Shown here piece by piece: positions 1-9,100 of a stretch of DNA of 49,027 nucleotides. The position numbers and the translations under genes are program-made. Numbering within the stretch: the stretch's first letter is position 1; each line of letters begins with the position of its first letter. The notes beneath the pieces were generated by a model, which was given only the letters and a program-made list of their open reading frames with translations, ran no database searches and was not told the DNA's origin. Origin of the DNA: an uncultured Clostridia bacterium (GTDB taxonomy: Bacteria > Bacillota > Clostridia > Oscillospirales > Ruminococcaceae); assembly GCA_947629335.1 (NCBI GenBank), contig CANRDI010000014.1, positions 1 to 49,027 of the forward strand, read 5' to 3'.

Positions 1-4
1 TTTT

Positions 5-77
5 CCCTTACAGCAAGTTACATAAAAGTTTTAAAAAGGGGTTTGGGGGAAAACTTTTTCAAAAGTTTTCCCCCAAA
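5..77. repeat. Dispersed palindromic repeat, copy 1
   Basis: About 70 bp closely matching 35437-35508. It contains a near-perfect palindrome at 45-74: five G, four A, CTTTT, a TC centre, then AAAAG, four T and five C. The left arm carries GTTACATAAAAGTTTT in both copies. It lies just downstream of the minus-strand gene at 99-566, so it could also serve as that gene's terminator. Seen directly by comparing the two sites. Confidence 0.7.
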
Positions 78-98
78 TAATTTAAAAAACTTTATAAC

Positions 99-566
99 TT
101 AGCTGCGGCGCTTGTTTACTGTTACTGCTACGCCGAGTGCGCCGAGAACCGCCGCGCTCGCTATATAACCGAAAGAAACGCCTGTATCGGGGTTCGGACG
201 GTCGGTTTCACCGAGAACGGTGTCTGATGATTCAGAATCCCCTTCCATATCGGAGTTTTCCGTATCAGCAGAGTTTGTATCACCGCCAACGTCCGGATCT
301 GCGCCGTCACTGCCCATTCCCGAATCATCGGCTGTTCCGCCGCCGATTATGCCGTCGCCTGTTGCACCGTCACCTGTTGCACCGTCACCTGTTGCGCCGT
401 CGCCTGTAACACCGTCGGCAATATCCCTGCCTGCGTCGGCAATTCCGTCTACAACATCTTTACCTGCGTCAGCTATCCCGTCGATCATACCCTGAGCGGC
501 GGCAGATGCCGTGACCGCAATAAAGCATAATACGGCAGTAACCGAAGCTGCTATATTTTTAAGCAT
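99..566 (-). CDS. Small secreted protein with NPDTG cell-wall sorting signal
   Basis: A 155-residue protein I do not recognise by function. It has an N-terminal signal peptide (hydrophobic to about residue 24, ending ASAAAQG). Next come two related segments (GIADAGKDVVDG and GIADAGRDIADG), then a pentapeptide repeat (TGDGA, about four units) and an acidic Ser/Asp-rich stretch. The C-terminus is a sorting signal: NPDTG, a hydrophobic span and a KRRS tail. This fits a protein cut and anchored by a sortase of non-LPxTG specificity. Two other proteins here (1302-3164 and 45915-48020) end in SPNTG signals. The Asp-rich repeats suggest an extended wall stalk or spacer. No catalytic domain is visible. 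Confidence 0.75.
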   Translation of the reverse strand: MLKNIAASVTAVLCFIAVTASAAAQGMIDGIADAGKDVVDGIADAGRDIADGVTGDGATGDGATGDGATGDGIIGGGTADDSGMGSDGADPDVGGDTNSADTENSDMEGDSESSDTVLGETDRPNPDTGVSFGYIASAAVLGALGVAVTVNKRRS

Positions 567-675
567 AATTTTTCTCCTATTCCTGCATATTTGCGCAAAT
601 CTTTTCGCGCGTTATATTATCTGCACGAAATCCGCAAATATCAGCGGAGAAATTTAGCTGTGGATTATTGCCGTT

Positions 676-1161
676 TCAGGAATTTTTTCTCAAAAACCGC
701 ATAAATCTGATGTTCTTTCCGTTTGTTTCAAGAACGGGCGAGCTTTCCGCAAGCTCCCAGTTTTTGTCTTTTTCAATATCATAAAAGAAAACGTCTCCGC
801 TGAAATTTTCATAGACGCGCGTTATAATTGCCTCGTCACAGTACGGCAGAAGCTGTTTATAAATATCCGCGCCGCCGATTACGAAAACTTTTTTATCGAG
901 AGAATTTACATATTTTAACATTTCATCTGTATTGCCGAAAACTTTCGCGCCGTCAATTTCCGACAAGCTCCGCGACAGCACGATATTCTCGCGGTTTGGA
1001 AGCGGGCGTTTCGGAAAACTTTCGTATGTTTTTCTGCCCATTACTACCGCGGAATTTTTCGTTGTTTCGCGGAAATGCTTCATGTCAAGCGGAAGTCCGC
1101 ACAAAAGTCCGCCGTTTTTTCCGATAGCGCAGTCGTTGTCCATAACTAAAATTGCAGTCAT
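676..1161 (-). CDS. folA: Dihydrofolate reductase
   Basis: A 161-residue protein of normal DHFR length. It reduces dihydrofolate to tetrahydrofolate with NADPH. Visible family features: N-terminal AILVMDNDCAIGKNGGL (the family's A.....IG.....L motif), the VVMGRKTYESFP segment with the NADPH-binding GRKTYES, NIVLSR, and the FVIGGADIYKQLLPYCDEAIITRV segment with the GG cofactor turn. The start ATG has a GAGG ribosome site 9 bases upstream. It appears monocistronic: the gene behind it is 140 bp away and separated by a hairpin. No thymidylate synthase gene lies in the window. Confidence is high from motifs and length. Confidence 0.93.
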   Translation of the reverse strand: MTAILVMDNDCAIGKNGGLLCGLPLDMKHFRETTKNSAVVMGRKTYESFPKRPLPNRENIVLSRSLSEIDGAKVFGNTDEMLKYVNSLDKKVFVIGGADIYKQLLPYCDEAIITRVYENFSGDVFFYDIEKDKNWELAESSPVLETNGKNIRFMRFLRKNS

Positions 1162-1243
1162 AATTATACCTCGCCTAAAAAGTTTTATGAGTTTATTTTA
1201 GCATATTTTGTCGGAAAATTCAAGTGATTTTATCTGCACAGAA

Positions 1244-1275
1244 TAAACGGCGCACAAAAATCTGCGCGCCGTTTA
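1244..1275 (-). terminator. Hairpin downstream of the BspA-like LRR gene
   Basis: TAAACGGCGC and GCGCCGTTTA form a perfect 10-bp stem around a 12-base loop, 26 bp after the stop of the minus-strand gene at 1302. The U-run on the minus strand is weak (ATTCTG), so termination is probable but not ideal. Confidence 0.5.
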
Positions 1276-1301
1276 CTTTATGAGGACTTTATGTTATGTA
1301 A

Positions 1302-3164
1302 TCAGTGTTTTTTCTTTGCGACAACTACCGCTGCGCCCGCAAGAGTTACAATGCCGAGAGTTATTGCGATACCGCCGAAACCTGTGTTGGGAGATTTTGT
1401 GGCAAGAGAGCCGTCTGCGGATATCAGGTACTGGCTGAAATGAGTTGTCTTAAACTCGACCATTCCGTCTTTGAGAGTTGCTTTCATGTCTGTATAATTG
1501 CCCTTGTCGTCAACATAGTAAACGTAAACTTTCTCCGCGTCTTTGAGATCTTCGGGAACAGGCATTTTAACCGTTATTTCGGTTTTGTTCTTGCTGAGGT
1601 CAATTGTCTTGCCGTCCTTGTCCTTAAACACGATATCGAACATATTGCCTTTTTCGTTCTCAACGGGAGTTACCGAAAGCGTCGCGTTTTCAACAGCGGG
1701 AACTTCTTTTACAACATCCGCAGGAACAGAAACATTTACTTTGCTGTCAGCGTCAGTGAAATCCTTGCCCTCGGTCGCCGCAGGAGTTGACGAACTTGCA
1801 GGAGTTGAGCTTGAAGAAGATGATGAGCCTGCTGGCTTAGTGCTTGAAGATGATGAACTTGAAGAAGATGAGCTTGAAGATGATGGCGAGCTTGCAGGTG
1901 TAGACGAGCTTGCGGGCTTTGACGAGCTTGCAGGCGTTGACGAGCTTGCAGGCTTTGACGAGCTTGCAGGCTTTGATGAACTTGCAGGTGTTGACGAGCT
2001 TGCAGGCGTGGACGAGCTTGCAGGAGTTGTCGAGCTTGCAGGCTTTGACGAGCTTGCAGGCTTTGACGAGCTTGCAGGCGTTGACGAGCTTGCAGGCGTG
2101 GACGAGCTTGCAGGTGTTGATGAGCTTGCAGGCGCGGGAGTATATGTTATGTCAGCACCGTTGAAAGGACCGTAGTTGCCCGTAATATTGTGCCATGTTG
2201 CATTTGCATTATGCATATCGATTGCTTTCCAGTCTGCTTCGGTGCCTGCGTATTTTACTTTTGCGGTACATTCGCCCGATATATGCCATTGGCCATCGAC
2301 TGTATAATTATACTCAGACCAAAAAGCAGCGTATCCGACAGTTTTTATACTTTTAGGAATAGACACACTTGAAAGTTTGGGGCAATTTGTAAAATCGCGG
2401 TCGCCAATTGACTGAACGCCCTCTTCTATTATAACGGTCTGAAGATTTTCACAAAAAGCGAAAGTACCATAGTTGCGGCCGCTGGTTTCTAATTCTCCTA
2501 TGCTTATAACGCTTCCGGGAATAGTCACGCTCGTAAGGCTGTCACAACCCCAAAATGCATTATTGCCGATTATTTTCAGGCTATTAGGAAGTTTTATACT
2601 CTTAAGAGCGGAGCAATTACAAAAGGCATTTGCTTCAATACTCTGAATACCATTTCCAAATGTTACGGTTTCAAGAGCAGTACAATCTTCAAATGTATGA
2701 GATTTGATTTCAGTTATGCTGTCCGGGATTTTTATGGATTCAAGGCTTGTGCAACCTTTAAAAGCCTCACTGCGAATACTTGTAACTGTATTCGGAATAT
2801 TTATGCTTTTAAGGTTAGGACAGTTCATAAAACTTCCTATGAAGGTTATACCCTCGGGAAGTGTTACGGTTTCAACTTGAGAAGCCAATTCGGGAAAACT
2901 GCTGTCGCCAAAACCATCGACCGCTGTTACTTTAAAGCCGTTATATTCCGCGGGAACGACGATATTTTTCACATTGTTTAGTTTATTACACTTTGCCGTA
3001 AGTGTGCCGTCTGAATTTTGGCTGAACGTAAGAGCCTTGTCTATTTCGCTTGTGTCCTCTGTTGTTGCCGCGCTTGCTACGGGCAGGGTATTTACAGCCA
3101 CAGCCGCTGATGTTGCCGCTAAAGTACCCGCTAAAAGAATTGCGCCTAATTTTCTGACTTTCAT
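1302..3164 (-). CDS. BspA-type leucine-rich repeat surface protein, SPNTG-anchored
   Basis: A 620-residue predicted surface protein. The signal peptide ends near ASAATTED. Residues about 75-295 hold BspA/LRR_5 repeats (for example SIKIPDSITEIKSHTFEDCTAL and SIKLPNSLKIIGNNAFWGCDSL), a fold often used for host or matrix contact. Residues about 340-470 are a Ser/Pro/Thr/Lys linker built from STPASSSKPASS units with a poly-Ser run. Residues about 475-590 form a small beta-rich domain that recurs at the C-terminus of the protein at 45915-48020 (shared pattern VYVYY...G.Y..M.A...DG.V.F.T.HFS.Y..S). The C-terminus is SPNTG, a membrane span and AKKKH, a sortase-type signal. A GGAGG site precedes the ATG. 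The role in adhesion is inferred from family only. Confidence 0.85.
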   Translation of the reverse strand: MKVRKLGAILLAGTLAATSAAVAVNTLPVASAATTEDTSEIDKALTFSQNSDGTLTAKCNKLNNVKNIVVPAEYNGFKVTAVDGFGDSSFPELASQVETVTLPEGITFIGSFMNCPNLKSINIPNTVTSIRSEAFKGCTSLESIKIPDSITEIKSHTFEDCTALETVTFGNGIQSIEANAFCNCSALKSIKLPNSLKIIGNNAFWGCDSLTSVTIPGSVISIGELETSGRNYGTFAFCENLQTVIIEEGVQSIGDRDFTNCPKLSSVSIPKSIKTVGYAAFWSEYNYTVDGQWHISGECTAKVKYAGTEADWKAIDMHNANATWHNITGNYGPFNGADITYTPAPASSSTPASSSTPASSSTPASSSKPASSSKPASSTTPASSSTPASSSTPASSSKPASSSKPASSSTPASSSKPASSSTPASSPSSSSSSSSSSSSSSTKPAGSSSSSSSTPASSSTPAATEGKDFTDADSKVNVSVPADVVKEVPAVENATLSVTPVENEKGNMFDIVFKDKDGKTIDLSKNKTEITVKMPVPEDLKDAEKVYVYYVDDKGNYTDMKATLKDGMVEFKTTHFSQYLISADGSLATKSPNTGFGGIAITLGIVTLAGAAVVVAKKKH

Positions 3165-3234
3165 TTAATTTTCCTCCACATTATTTTGGGCTTTCGCCCG
3201 TTAATTTTTGTTCCTTTTGGAACGTTTCAAGCAT

Positions 3235-3263
3235 ATTATAGCACACAAATTTTATTTTGTCAA
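3235..3263 (-). promoter_or_regulatory. Sigma-A promoter of the BspA-like LRR gene
   Basis: On the minus strand TTGACA (3258-3263) and TATAAT (3235-3240) are separated by 17 bp, both perfect consensus. The leader that follows has two small hairpins (GTTCC/GGAAC and GGGC/GCCC with an AAAA and a GAAA loop) before the ribosome site. Confidence 0.8.
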
Positions 3264-3312
3264 GTATTTTCATCATATTTGTAAGTTAATATATCATAAA
3301 AAGTATACAAAA

Positions 3313-3352
3313 TTTTCATCAGAAAATGATAGAATATTATCATTAAATGATA
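3313..3352 (+). promoter_or_regulatory. Promoter and palindromic operator of the XRE regulator
   Basis: A -35-like TTTTCA (3313-3318), 16 bp, and a -10-like TATTAT (3335-3340) are overlapped by the palindrome AATGATA-gaatat-TATCATT at 3325-3344. A third ATGATA half-site lies at 3347-3352. Because the palindrome covers the -10 and the gene encodes a HTH protein, autorepression is the natural reading. This is inference. Confidence 0.55.
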
Positions 3353-3365
3353 AAGGAGAAAAATT

Positions 3366-3668
3366 ATGAACTACAATTTATGCCAGCGCATAGGCGAACT
3401 GAGAACGCGGTTCGGCGTCACACAGTCCGAACTTGCAAAGCGCCTCGGCGTTACGCGAAGTTCTGTAAACGCCTGGGAGCTTGGATTTGCCACACCGCAG
3501 CTCAGGCACATAGTTGAAATGTCAAAAATTTTCGGCACAACTGTAGACGAATTTTTAAACGAATCTCCGAAAGTGCTTATAGATTTAACCGAGCTTACCA
3601 AAGAAGAACAACAGGCGGTTTTCAGCCTTGTGGACTGTCTGAAAAAATATCACAGCGACGATAAATAA
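3366..3668 (+). CDS. XRE-family helix-turn-helix transcriptional regulator
   Basis: A 100-residue single-domain DNA-binding protein. Residues about 7-62 form a Cro/C1-type HTH: RIGELRTRFGVTQSELAKRL, then GVTRSSVNAWELGFATPQL (the recognition helix) and LRHIVEMSKIFGTTVDEFL. The remaining 35 residues are charged and may dimerise. AAAGGAG lies 7 bases before the ATG. It sits alone between converging minus-strand genes, with its own promoter overlapped by an ATGATA/TATCAT palindrome. A similar palindrome (ATGATA-A-TATCAT) lies upstream of the phage-like operon at 35364-35376, so that operon is a possible second target. The family call is strong; the targets are speculative. Confidence 0.88.
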   Translation: MNYNLCQRIGELRTRFGVTQSELAKRLGVTRSSVNAWELGFATPQLRHIVEMSKIFGTTVDEFLNESPKVLIDLTELTKEEQQAVFSLVDCLKKYHSDDK

Positions 3669-3673
3669 AAAAA

Positions 3674-3700
3674 GGGACGTTTTAAAACGTCCCGTTTTTT
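3674..3700. terminator. Bidirectional intrinsic terminator between the XRE gene and pcrA
   Basis: The palindrome GGGACGTTTTAAAACGTCCC at 3674-3693 is followed by a T-run on the plus strand (3695-3700) and by a run of seven T on the minus strand (complement of 3667-3673). It can therefore end both the XRE gene and the convergent pcrA gene. Confidence 0.85.
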
Positions 3701-3736
3701 AAGTATACAGTGGACAGGGTAACGTGTACACTGTCT

Positions 3737-6091
3737 TTACAATTTTATCATCTTCGCAAAATTTTTCATAACGGATTTAGTGCCGAACTCGTCAAAGTCC
3801 ACAGTAACCAAAGCATCATTTCCCATTTGCTTAATGCTTGTCACTACGCCGTCTTTAAACTTTATGTGGCGCACTCTGTCTCCGACTTTGATGTTATCCG
3901 AAGTGCCTTGTGCTATCGGATTTTTCAGCTTTTCGGATTGTTCTTTCAAAAAGCTGAAATGCTTAGGCTTTGCCGCAGAGCCGAAATCCCTTGAAAATAC
4001 GGACAGCTCTTCCGTTTCCTCACAGTATTCCGAGGGTATCTCCCGCGCAAATGTCGAGAGCTTGTTTGCCGAAGTTCTTCCGTATAACATTCTGTAATTC
4101 GTATGGGTAATGTATAGCTGCTTTTTCGCGCGCGTAATCGCCACATATGCAAGTCTGCGCTCTTCTTCCATTTCGGACGGCTCGTTTATGCTCATCATGG
4201 ACGGGAAAACGTTGTCTTCCGCAGCTATCATAAATACAACGGGGAATTCAAGTCCTTTCGCGCTGTGCATTGTCATAAGCGAAACGCGGTCGGACGTTTC
4301 GTCGTAGTTGTCAATATCCGAAACTAACGCCGCCTGTTCGAGAAAATCGGGAAGCGCCGCGTCGGGCTGTTCGTTCATAAGCTGAACAGCATTTGATTTA
4401 AGCTCGGCAATATTTTCAAGCCGCGCCGCGCCCTCGTCACCCTGCGCTTTAAGCATCTCGGTATATCCCGTCTTTTCCGCAACAGCGTCTATAAGCTCGT
4501 CAAGCGGCAATGTGTCCGCAAGCTCGTCAAGCTCGTCAAAAAGATTTGCCGCAGCTTTCAGCGGATTTGCCTTTCTCGAAAGGGTCTCATACTGCGCCGC
4601 GTCGCGGCACACCTCTATCGGGTCGATATTAAGCCCCTCCGATACTCTGATTATTTCTTCTACGGTTGCGTCGCCGATACCGCGCTTCGGCTCGTTTATA
4701 ACTCTCCTGAAACGAACCGCGTCATAAGGATTATTCAAAAGCGCCAGATAGGACATAATGTCCTTTATTTCCTTTCGGTCATAAAAGCGAAGTCCGCCGA
4801 CAATTTTATACGGTATCTTCTGCCTTACAAGCGCCGTTTCAATACTTCTTGACAGCGCGTTCGAGCGATAGAGAACTGCAAAATCGGAATATTTCGCGCC
4901 CTTATTTACTTCTTCGGAGATAATGTCGGCAACTCCCTTTGCCTCGTTCTGCTCGCTCGAATACTTGCAGATATGTATTTTATCGCCTTCGCCAAGCTCG
5001 CTCCAGAGCTTTTTTTCTTTTCGGTGAGAATTGTTTTTTATCACCGCGTTTGCGGCGTTCAGTATATTCTCGGTCGAACGATAATTTTGTTCGAGCCTTA
5101 CAACTGCGCAGCCGCGGTATTGCTTTTCAAAATTGAGGATATTTTCGACAGTCGCGCCTCTGAAGCGGTAAATTGACTGGTCGTCGTCGCCTACCACGCA
5201 CAGATTTCCGTTTTCTCCCGCCAACAGCGAAACCAACCTATACTGCGCGACATTTGTGTCCTGATACTCGTCAACCATTATGTACTTATAAAGATTACGA
5301 TAATGCTCCAAAACTTCGGGAAATTCTTCAAAAAGCCTTACGGTAAGGAAAATGATGTCGTCAAAATCAACAGCATTCGCGTTTTTGAGCGCGTTCTGGT
5401 ATTCTCTGTAAACGCGCGCAACGTTCTTTTCGATAAAATCGCTGCTGTCGATATATTCATCTGCATTATCTTCCGCGGAAATGAGCCTGTCTTTAAGCGA
5501 CGAGATCTTGTTTTTAAAGACCTTTGCCGCTATTACCTTTTCGTCAATTTCAAGGCGCTTCATTATTTCCTTTAAAAGCCTCTTTGAATCGTCGTCGTCA
5601 TAGATCGTAAATCCCGAACGATAGCCGAGCTTTTCTATCTCCCTGCGAAGTATCTTTACACAAGCCGAATGAAAAGTAGAAGCGCTTATCTTTTCCGCGT
5701 CATCTCCGAGCATCTGCGAAAGTCTTTCCCGAAGCTCTCCCGCCGCCTTGTTTGTAAATGTTATCGCTAAAATATTCCAGGGCTTAACGGGATCTACGGC
5801 GATTATTTCCGAAAGCCTTTCGGCATTTTCGGGCGTCTTTTCCAGTTTCGGGAAACCGCTCAGAAACTTCTCCTGTTCGGGGGAAATTTCCCGAATTTCT
5901 TCGTCATGATAGGCGTTTCCGAAGCGCGTCATATTCGCTATCCTGTTTACAAGAACGGATGTTTTTCCGCTGCCTGCGCCCGCAATGATAAGCTGTGGAC
6001 CGTTTATACGGAACACAGCTTTTTTCTGCATATCGTTTGCGCGGGAGAAGTAACTTTCGAGCGCCGCTCTTTTAAGTTTTATATAATCCAA
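3737..6091 (-). CDS. pcrA: ATP-dependent DNA helicase PcrA/UvrD (superfamily 1A)
   Basis: A 3'-5' DNA helicase used in repair and in clearing recombination or replication intermediates. All SF1A motifs are visible: AGAGSGKT (Walker A), ITFTNKAAGELRERL, VDEYQDTN (Walker B), GDDDQSIYRFRGA, LEQNYRS, VLYRSNALSR, MTMHSAKGLEFPVVF and RLAYVAITRAKK. A C-terminal SH3/Tudor-like tail (KVGDRVRHIKFKDGVV, about the last 55 residues) matches the RNA-polymerase-interacting tail known in PcrA. I place the start at a TTG (6091) because GTGAGG lies 6 bases upstream; the GTG of that same motif (6103) would leave no ribosome site. This gives 784 residues, slightly longer than usual. It ends at a bidirectional terminator and follows the CoA-activase gene by about 110 bp. 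Confidence 0.93.
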   Translation of the reverse strand: MDYIKLKRAALESYFSRANDMQKKAVFRINGPQLIIAGAGSGKTSVLVNRIANMTRFGNAYHDEEIREISPEQEKFLSGFPKLEKTPENAERLSEIIAVDPVKPWNILAITFTNKAAGELRERLSQMLGDDAEKISASTFHSACVKILRREIEKLGYRSGFTIYDDDDSKRLLKEIMKRLEIDEKVIAAKVFKNKISSLKDRLISAEDNADEYIDSSDFIEKNVARVYREYQNALKNANAVDFDDIIFLTVRLFEEFPEVLEHYRNLYKYIMVDEYQDTNVAQYRLVSLLAGENGNLCVVGDDDQSIYRFRGATVENILNFEKQYRGCAVVRLEQNYRSTENILNAANAVIKNNSHRKEKKLWSELGEGDKIHICKYSSEQNEAKGVADIISEEVNKGAKYSDFAVLYRSNALSRSIETALVRQKIPYKIVGGLRFYDRKEIKDIMSYLALLNNPYDAVRFRRVINEPKRGIGDATVEEIIRVSEGLNIDPIEVCRDAAQYETLSRKANPLKAAANLFDELDELADTLPLDELIDAVAEKTGYTEMLKAQGDEGAARLENIAELKSNAVQLMNEQPDAALPDFLEQAALVSDIDNYDETSDRVSLMTMHSAKGLEFPVVFMIAAEDNVFPSMMSINEPSEMEEERRLAYVAITRAKKQLYITHTNYRMLYGRTSANKLSTFAREIPSEYCEETEELSVFSRDFGSAAKPKHFSFLKEQSEKLKNPIAQGTSDNIKVGDRVRHIKFKDGVVTSIKQMGNDALVTVDFDEFGTKSVMKNFAKMIKL

Positions 6092-6199
6092 TTTATACCT
6101 CACTTGTTGTCATATATCCGTGGTCTTTGTAATAAATACCGCCCGTTACAGACCGTCTCAGGCTCCGTCCCAAAGGCAGAGCCTGTTTTGACATATCTT

Positions 6200-9100
6200 T
6201 CAGCTGTTTGAAACGAGCTTTGAATATTTGTCTGTAAGAGCTGTCTGAGATACAATGCTTTTCCTGCTTATACCTTCGTTTGCAAACGCCTGGGTCAGCA
6301 TAAGCTTTATCCTGTTTACCTGATTTACCTCGGAAGCGCCTGGGTCGAAATCGACCGCAACGATATTGCTTTCGGGGTGCTGGCGGCGAAGCTCTCCTAT
6401 AACGCCCTTTCCCGTAACGTGGTTTGGCAGGCACGCGAACGGCTGCATACAAACGATATTCGGAACGCCGTTATGTATAAGCTCAAGCATCTCCGCCGAC
6501 AAAAACCAACCCTCTCCCGCGATATTTCCGTTTGAAACTATCGGCTTTACCGATTCCATCATCTCAAAAATGTCGCCGGGACTTCCGAACTTTGTATCCT
6601 TTACGGCTTTTCTGTAGCTGTGTTCCATGAAATTAAACGCTCTTATGACCGAGTTTTCCGCAAACTTTTTAAGTCTTGAACAGTAAAGGAGCTTGCGTTT
6701 TGTCACGCCGTGAGAGCAGATATAGTAGAAAAATCCCATAAGGTCGGGCACGACCACCTCACAACCCTCGTTTTCAAGGAGTCCGATTATGTCGTTGTTT
6801 GCGACGGGGTGGAATTTTACGAGAATTTCGCCCACAAGTCCTATCTTGGGCTTTTTGACGTCAACTACGGGGAACTCCGAAAATTCCTTTACGATATTGC
6901 GGACATTTTCATTAAAGCGCGGGAGCGAGATAGATTTGAGTTCATCGCGCAGATACAGCCGCCATTTTTCGTAAAGCGCGTTTGCAGAGCCTTTTTCGGC
7001 CTCGTAAGGGCGCACTTTGTAAAGGCATCTTTGCAGAACATCGCCGTAGATTATGCTCATAAACGCCCTTACCGCCATTCCCGCGGTTATCTTAAAGCCG
7101 CTCTGTTTTTCAAGCCCGACAACATTGAGCGAAATAAGCGGAACATTGTCATAGCCTGCGTCTTTAAGCGCTTTTTTTAACATTCCGACATAGTTTGTCG
7201 CTCTGCAAGCGCCGCCCGTCTGGGTTATCATGACCGAGGTGTTGTTAAGGTCGTATTTGCCGCTGTTGAGAGCGTGGATAAGCTGCCCGACAATAAGTAT
7301 CGACGGATAGCACGCGTCGTTGTTTACATATTTAAGTCCCTCGTCGACCACCGCCTTAGAGCAGTCGCGGAGTATCACGATATTATACCCCGAATGGATA
7401 AACGCCGCTTCGAGCAGGTCGAAATGTATCGGCGCCATCTGCGGACAGAGAATGGTGTGTTTTTTTCGCATTTCAGCCGTGAACTCAGGCTGTTTTATAT
7501 ATCCGATATGACCGCGCACCGGCTTATAGCGGTGTCTTGTGCGCTCGTTTACAACGGAAATCAGCGAGCGCAGGCGTATTCTTGCCGCGCCTAAGTTGTT
7601 TACCTCGTCGATTTTAAGGCAGGTGTACAGCTTTCCAAAGCTGTGGAGTATCTCCTGAACCTCGTCTGTTGTAACTGCGTCAAGTCCGCAGCCGAACGAA
7701 TTAAGCTGTACCAGCTCCAGACAGTCGTTGTTTCCGACAACGTGCGCCGCGGCATAGAGCCTTGTATGATAAGTCCACTGATCGACAACTCTTATAGGTC
7801 TTACGACCTTTTCAAGGTGCGCAACGCTGTCCTCGGTAAGCACCGCAAAGCCGTATCCCGAAACCATTTCGGGAAGTCCGTGATTTATCTCCGGGTCAAC
7901 ATGATACGGTCTGCCCGCTAAAACAATTCCGCGCTTGTTGTTTGCTTTCAAAAAGGCAAGCGTTTCCTCGCCTTTCCTGCGCATTTCTTCCTTGAACGCC
8001 GTATCCTCGGCATAGGCTTTCGCAAGCGCGTCTTTTATCTCGCGCTTTGTTATGTTAAGCTCAGGCAAATTCGCCGAAAACTCCTCGTACAGTCTTTCGC
8101 CCATTCTCTTTTCGTGGAATATCGGCAAAAACGGGTTCATAAACTTAACGCTCGAACGAAGTTCGGGAACGGAGTTTTTAATAACTTCGCTGTATGTAGC
8201 TACTACGGGGCAGTTATAGTGGTTGTCGCCGCCGTTTTCGTTGTTCATTTCATAGGGCATAGCGGGGTAGAAAATAAGTTTTACGCCCTCGTCTATAAGC
8301 GCCTGTATATGTCCGTGAGCAAGTTTTGCGGGATAGCAGACGCTTTCGCTCGGCATTGTTTCAATGCCCTTATCGTAAATTGCTCTCGAAGATTTAGGAG
8401 ATAGCTTTACGGAAAATCCAAGCTCGGTGAAAAGCTTGTGCCAGAAGGGATAATTTTCGTACATTCCCAAAACTCTCGGAAGTCCGATAACTCCCCTCGG
8501 CGCTTTATCCTCCGGCAGACACTCGCGGTCGAAAAGCAGGTGATATTTATAATCATAGAGGTTCGGCATTTTCTCGCCCGTCGATATGTTTCCCGCGCCG
8601 CGCTCACAGCGGTTGTTGCTGATATAGCGCTTTCCGTCGGGGAATTTTGTAATTGTCAGCAGGCAGTTGTTCGAGCATTTTCCGCACCTCGCCGCAGTTT
8701 TTTCGGCTTTGAAATCCTCAAGCGTTTTAAGTCCCGCAAGAGACGTGCCTTTTCCATCGTCGCGTTCAAGCGCAATAAGCGCCGAGCCATATGCTCCCAT
8801 AAGACCCGCCTTGTCCGGGCGCACAACGTTTTTCCCTACAATAAGCTCAAATGCTCTTAAAACGCTGTCGTTCATAAACGTTCCGCCCTGAACGATAATT
8901 TTGTCGCCCATTGTCGAGGTATCTCTGAGCTTTATGACCTTAAACAGCGCGTTTTTGCAGACGGAATATGACAATCCCGCAGAAATATCCGCGACTGTCG
9001 CGCCCTCTTTCTGCGCCTGCTTGACGCGCGAGTTCATAAATACCGTACAGCGCGAACCCAGATCAACGGGATTTTCCGCCGAAAGTCCCAAAACCGCAAA

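Noticed and set aside
1543-2175. Long plus-strand open frames opposite the Ser-rich linker of the BspA-like gene (repeating DELAG and TSLQA peptides)
   Set aside because: They are shadows of the SSSTPASS repeat read on the other strand, with no ribosome site or independent domain.
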